A stretch of 64,000 nt of DNA. It comes from Candidatus Sysuiplasma superficiale. Lineage in GTDB: Archaea; Thermoplasmatota; Thermoplasmata; Sysuiplasmatales; Sysuiplasmataceae. Location of the stretch: positions 113,646 to 177,645 of the forward strand of contig JAGVSJ010000002.1 of the NCBI GenBank assembly GCA_019720975.1. Direction: 5' to 3'. The notes beneath the pieces were generated by a model that was not told the origin of the DNA, searched no databases, and saw only the letters and a list, made by a program, of their open reading frames with translations. Positions 62,335 to 64,000 of this stretch are shown in pieces; position 1 is the first letter of the stretch, and every line of letters begins with the position of its first letter. The translations under genes and the position numbers were made by a program.

Positions 62335-63378
62335 ATGTCGGTTGAGAGAGTCAGGAGACGCAAAATACTGATTTTTGTGCTTGCGATAGCTATGGTTTCA
62401 TCTGTCATTGTGGCATATTCATCGGACTTAATAGCTTCATCTACAAGAACGAGCGAGGTCACCGGCAACAAGTTTACAGCGGAATCGTATGCAGGACTGG
62501 ACCTGAATGCAACACTGCTTAACAACTCCCTGTACGGTGAAAATCTGATCGTCAATCCGGGGATAATATTCAAAAACATTACCAGGCAAATCAACATTTC
62601 CGCCTACTACGGCTATGTTGCCGGCGATGCGGTCAATGTCTTCAGCCAGATTGAAATTCGCCAGATACTGTATTCATCCACCACACCCCCGTATACCAAA
62701 CTGTTGAATTCCACGACTGTGTCATACACCTTCAGCGGTGCACAGGCCTTTGTCCAAATACCCATCCAGGTGAATATCACCAAGGTGCTCCTATATGCAG
62801 AACAGGTTGACAGGCAACTGAACATACGCTTTGCTGGACCGAGTCTGGTAGTGAACATAACAGGCATATCTGAGATTGGAAACACAGTGACTGATTTGAA
62901 CGCATCGCTGAATATGTCTTTCAATTACGACAATGAAGAGGCGCTGTACTACGGGCAGCTGACAAATTACACGTACATATCCAATGGAGGAAATCATTAC
63001 TGGCATTCATCAGTCACAGTCAATAATGACTCTGTAATCCAGCTGCCCAATTACAGAACCGATTTCTATTTCGTCTCTGCTGCCTCCTCTGTGCTGTTTG
63101 TTGCTCTGCTCTCATTGACGACTTATATACTCCTTCCTCCAAAGAAGGACAAACTTACAAAGTTCAAAGCAGAAAACAAGGAGGATATAGTCAGGATAGG
63201 CACACCGCCTGTGATATCCGATGAGGATTTTCTCCTGGACTCGCTTGAGGAACTTCACAGAATAGCTCTTATTTCAGGGAGCCCGATAATGCTGTACGAA
63301 GCAAACGGCCTTAGCATGCTGTATCTCAAAACACCGCAAGCGACGTACTACATGAAATTCAGAACACCGAAGAGTTAG
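62335..63378 (+). CDS. Bitopic membrane protein with large external domain (DUF5305-like)
   Basis: 347 residues from ATG (MSVERVRRRK). Helix at about 12-30, an external beta-rich domain of about 220 residues with many N-x-S/T sites (NATL, NNSL, NITR, NISA, NSTT, NITK), a second helix near 255-275, and an 80-residue cytoplasmic tail. The architecture resembles DUF5305 proteins of archaea, which are of unknown function; the assignment is from topology only. Confidence 0.6.
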   Translation: MSVERVRRRKILIFVLAIAMVSSVIVAYSSDLIASSTRTSEVTGNKFTAESYAGLDLNATLLNNSLYGENLIVNPGIIFKNITRQINISAYYGYVAGDAVNVFSQIEIRQILYSSTTPPYTKLLNSTTVSYTFSGAQAFVQIPIQVNITKVLLYAEQVDRQLNIRFAGPSLVVNITGISEIGNTVTDLNASLNMSFNYDNEEALYYGQLTNYTYISNGGNHYWHSSVTVNNDSVIQLPNYRTDFYFVSAASSVLFVALLSLTTYILLPPKKDKLTKFKAENKEDIVRIGTPPVISDEDFLLDSLEELHRIALISGSPIMLYEANGLSMLYLKTPQATYYMKFRTPKS

Positions 63379-63473
63379 GGACATATGAAATCATGACCCT
63401 GTATGCCCGTTCTCTTCACTGACCGGGGGAGTTAATCAGGAGATCCGCAAATCGGTTAGACGGGTGCCGGATT

Positions 63474-64000
63474 CTACGCGGTGGCATGACTCCTGGACTT
63501 TTCATTCAGTATATTCATTGCATCCCTGATATTCGAACGAGCATACACAAAGGTAGACATAAGAGGATACCAGAATATCGTATTCAGAAGGAGCACCGCA
63601 AGAAGACCGTCCAGAAGGTAGGAGAACATAAGACTGCCGTATACCAGGGCAAGATTGAGTAGTGAGAGAGCAGCGCATTGAAGTTCAGCGGACCTGAGAT
63701 CTCTACCGAGACCTTTCAGAACGTATGGCAGCCTGAAGCGCTCGTAAAGTTTCTCTATCTCCTCAGTAATGCCTGTGTAGCTCTCTGTAAACTGGGAAAC
63801 AGAGACAGCTTCAGCAGATGACTGCGCCCTGTCTATAAGCTGTCTGACAAATAATGATGATTCGCCCTTGCTGTAAAAGTCGAGGAGATCCTTGAATTTA
63901 AGGAGGAGAACAAGATTTATATCCACGGTGCTGACCTGCCTCCTCTCTCTTAGAAACAGGATCAGGAGGACAATATCCGTCACAAGGTATGTCAGGCCAA
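63474..64000 (-). CDS. Membrane protein, N-terminus outside window
   Basis: The frame is open to the right edge; at least 175 residues are visible. It has a helix at the visible N-terminus (LTYLVTDIVLLILFL), a cytoplasmic helical region of about 80 residues, and a pair of helices (LLNLALVYGSLMFSYLLDGLL and on) near the C-terminus. No family recognised. It is convergent with the DUF5305-like gene. Confidence 0.55.
   Translation of the reverse strand, partial: GLTYLVTDIVLLILFLRERRQVSTVDINLVLLLKFKDLLDFYSKGESSLFVRQLIDRAQSSAEAVSVSQFTESYTGITEEIEKLYERFRLPYVLKGLGRDLRSAELQCAALSLLNLALVYGSLMFSYLLDGLLAVLLLNTIFWYPLMSTFVYARSNIRDAMNILNEKSRSHATA

Noticed and set aside
1..64000. CRISPR arrays
   Set aside because: No regularly spaced repeat units of 24-40 bases were seen; the only tandem repeat is a two-copy 20-bp unit near 45.8 kb.

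Overview
The window is archaeal and most resembles a member of Thermoplasmata (Candidatus Thermoplasmatota). The signs are an exosome superoperon (Rrp4, Rrp41, Rrp42, SBDS, proteasome alpha, RNase P Pop5, eL43, RpoP, Pcc1, prefoldin beta), archaeal tyrosyl-tRNA synthetase, aIF2 beta with a TRAM domain, SRP19, eS8, the archaeosine radical SAM enzyme RaSEA, a tricorn-interacting-factor type M1 aminopeptidase, FtsZ, and TATA boxes in front of many genes. No methanogenesis gene is present. The family calls are firm; the lineage is an inference from content, and no rRNA or tRNA gene was found to fix it.

Layout. 1-4.3 kb (minus strand) is a tightly coupled operon for a minimal type IV secretion or conjugation apparatus: VirB2-like pilin, a 35-residue membrane peptide, VirB6/TrbL-like protein, PrgI/VirB3-like protein and VirB4-like ATPase, the last running off the left edge. 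A probable ribbon-helix-helix regulator with its own operator cluster lies upstream. 4.3-17 kb holds housekeeping genes (GNAT, cysS, DUF835, enolase, DUF5611, raSEA, tyrS) and the three-subunit proton-translocating transhydrogenase pntAA-AB-B. 17-24.2 kb is the exosome/proteasome superoperon ending in a DHH phosphoesterase, with ftsZ upstream. 24.3-42 kb has a RING-like zinc protein, two metallophosphoesterases, Nnr, SRP19, TldD/TldE, eS8, a presenilin-type protease, aIF2 beta, pyrG, gamma-glutamyltransferase, the M1 aminopeptidase and a peroxiredoxin. 42-50.4 kb is more accessory: a monocarboxylate-type SSS symporter with its DUF3311 partner, an IS5-type transposase, a frameshifted IS4-type transposase, an IS630 remnant and an ABC-2 exporter.

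50.7-60.4 kb is the most interesting part: a non-phosphorylative L-rhamnose gene cluster. It has a mutarotase, an SDR rhamnose dehydrogenase, a metallo-beta-lactamase-fold protein in the lactonase position, L-rhamnonate dehydratase, a DapA-family keto-deoxy-sugar acid aldolase, a zinc alcohol dehydrogenase, an MFS transporter broken by one in-frame TAG, and a Bat/HTH_10-type regulator. LutA- and LutB-like iron-sulfur proteins sit in one operon with the alcohol dehydrogenase. A 14-bp imperfect palindrome (CCGGAACTGTTCGG-like) lies 4-8 bp upstream of the TATA box of all four main transcripts. This ties the lactate-oxidation genes to the sugar genes and suggests a route from rhamnose through pyruvate plus L-lactaldehyde or L-lactate to a second pyruvate.

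60.4-64 kb is a gene graveyard (IS630 transposase remnant, vapB and vapC remnants) followed by a winged-helix protein and two membrane proteins, the last running off the right edge. Several genes appear to start at non-AUG/GUG/UUG codons (SSS symporter, LutB-like, MFS), judged from coupling to the upstream gene or from TATA position.
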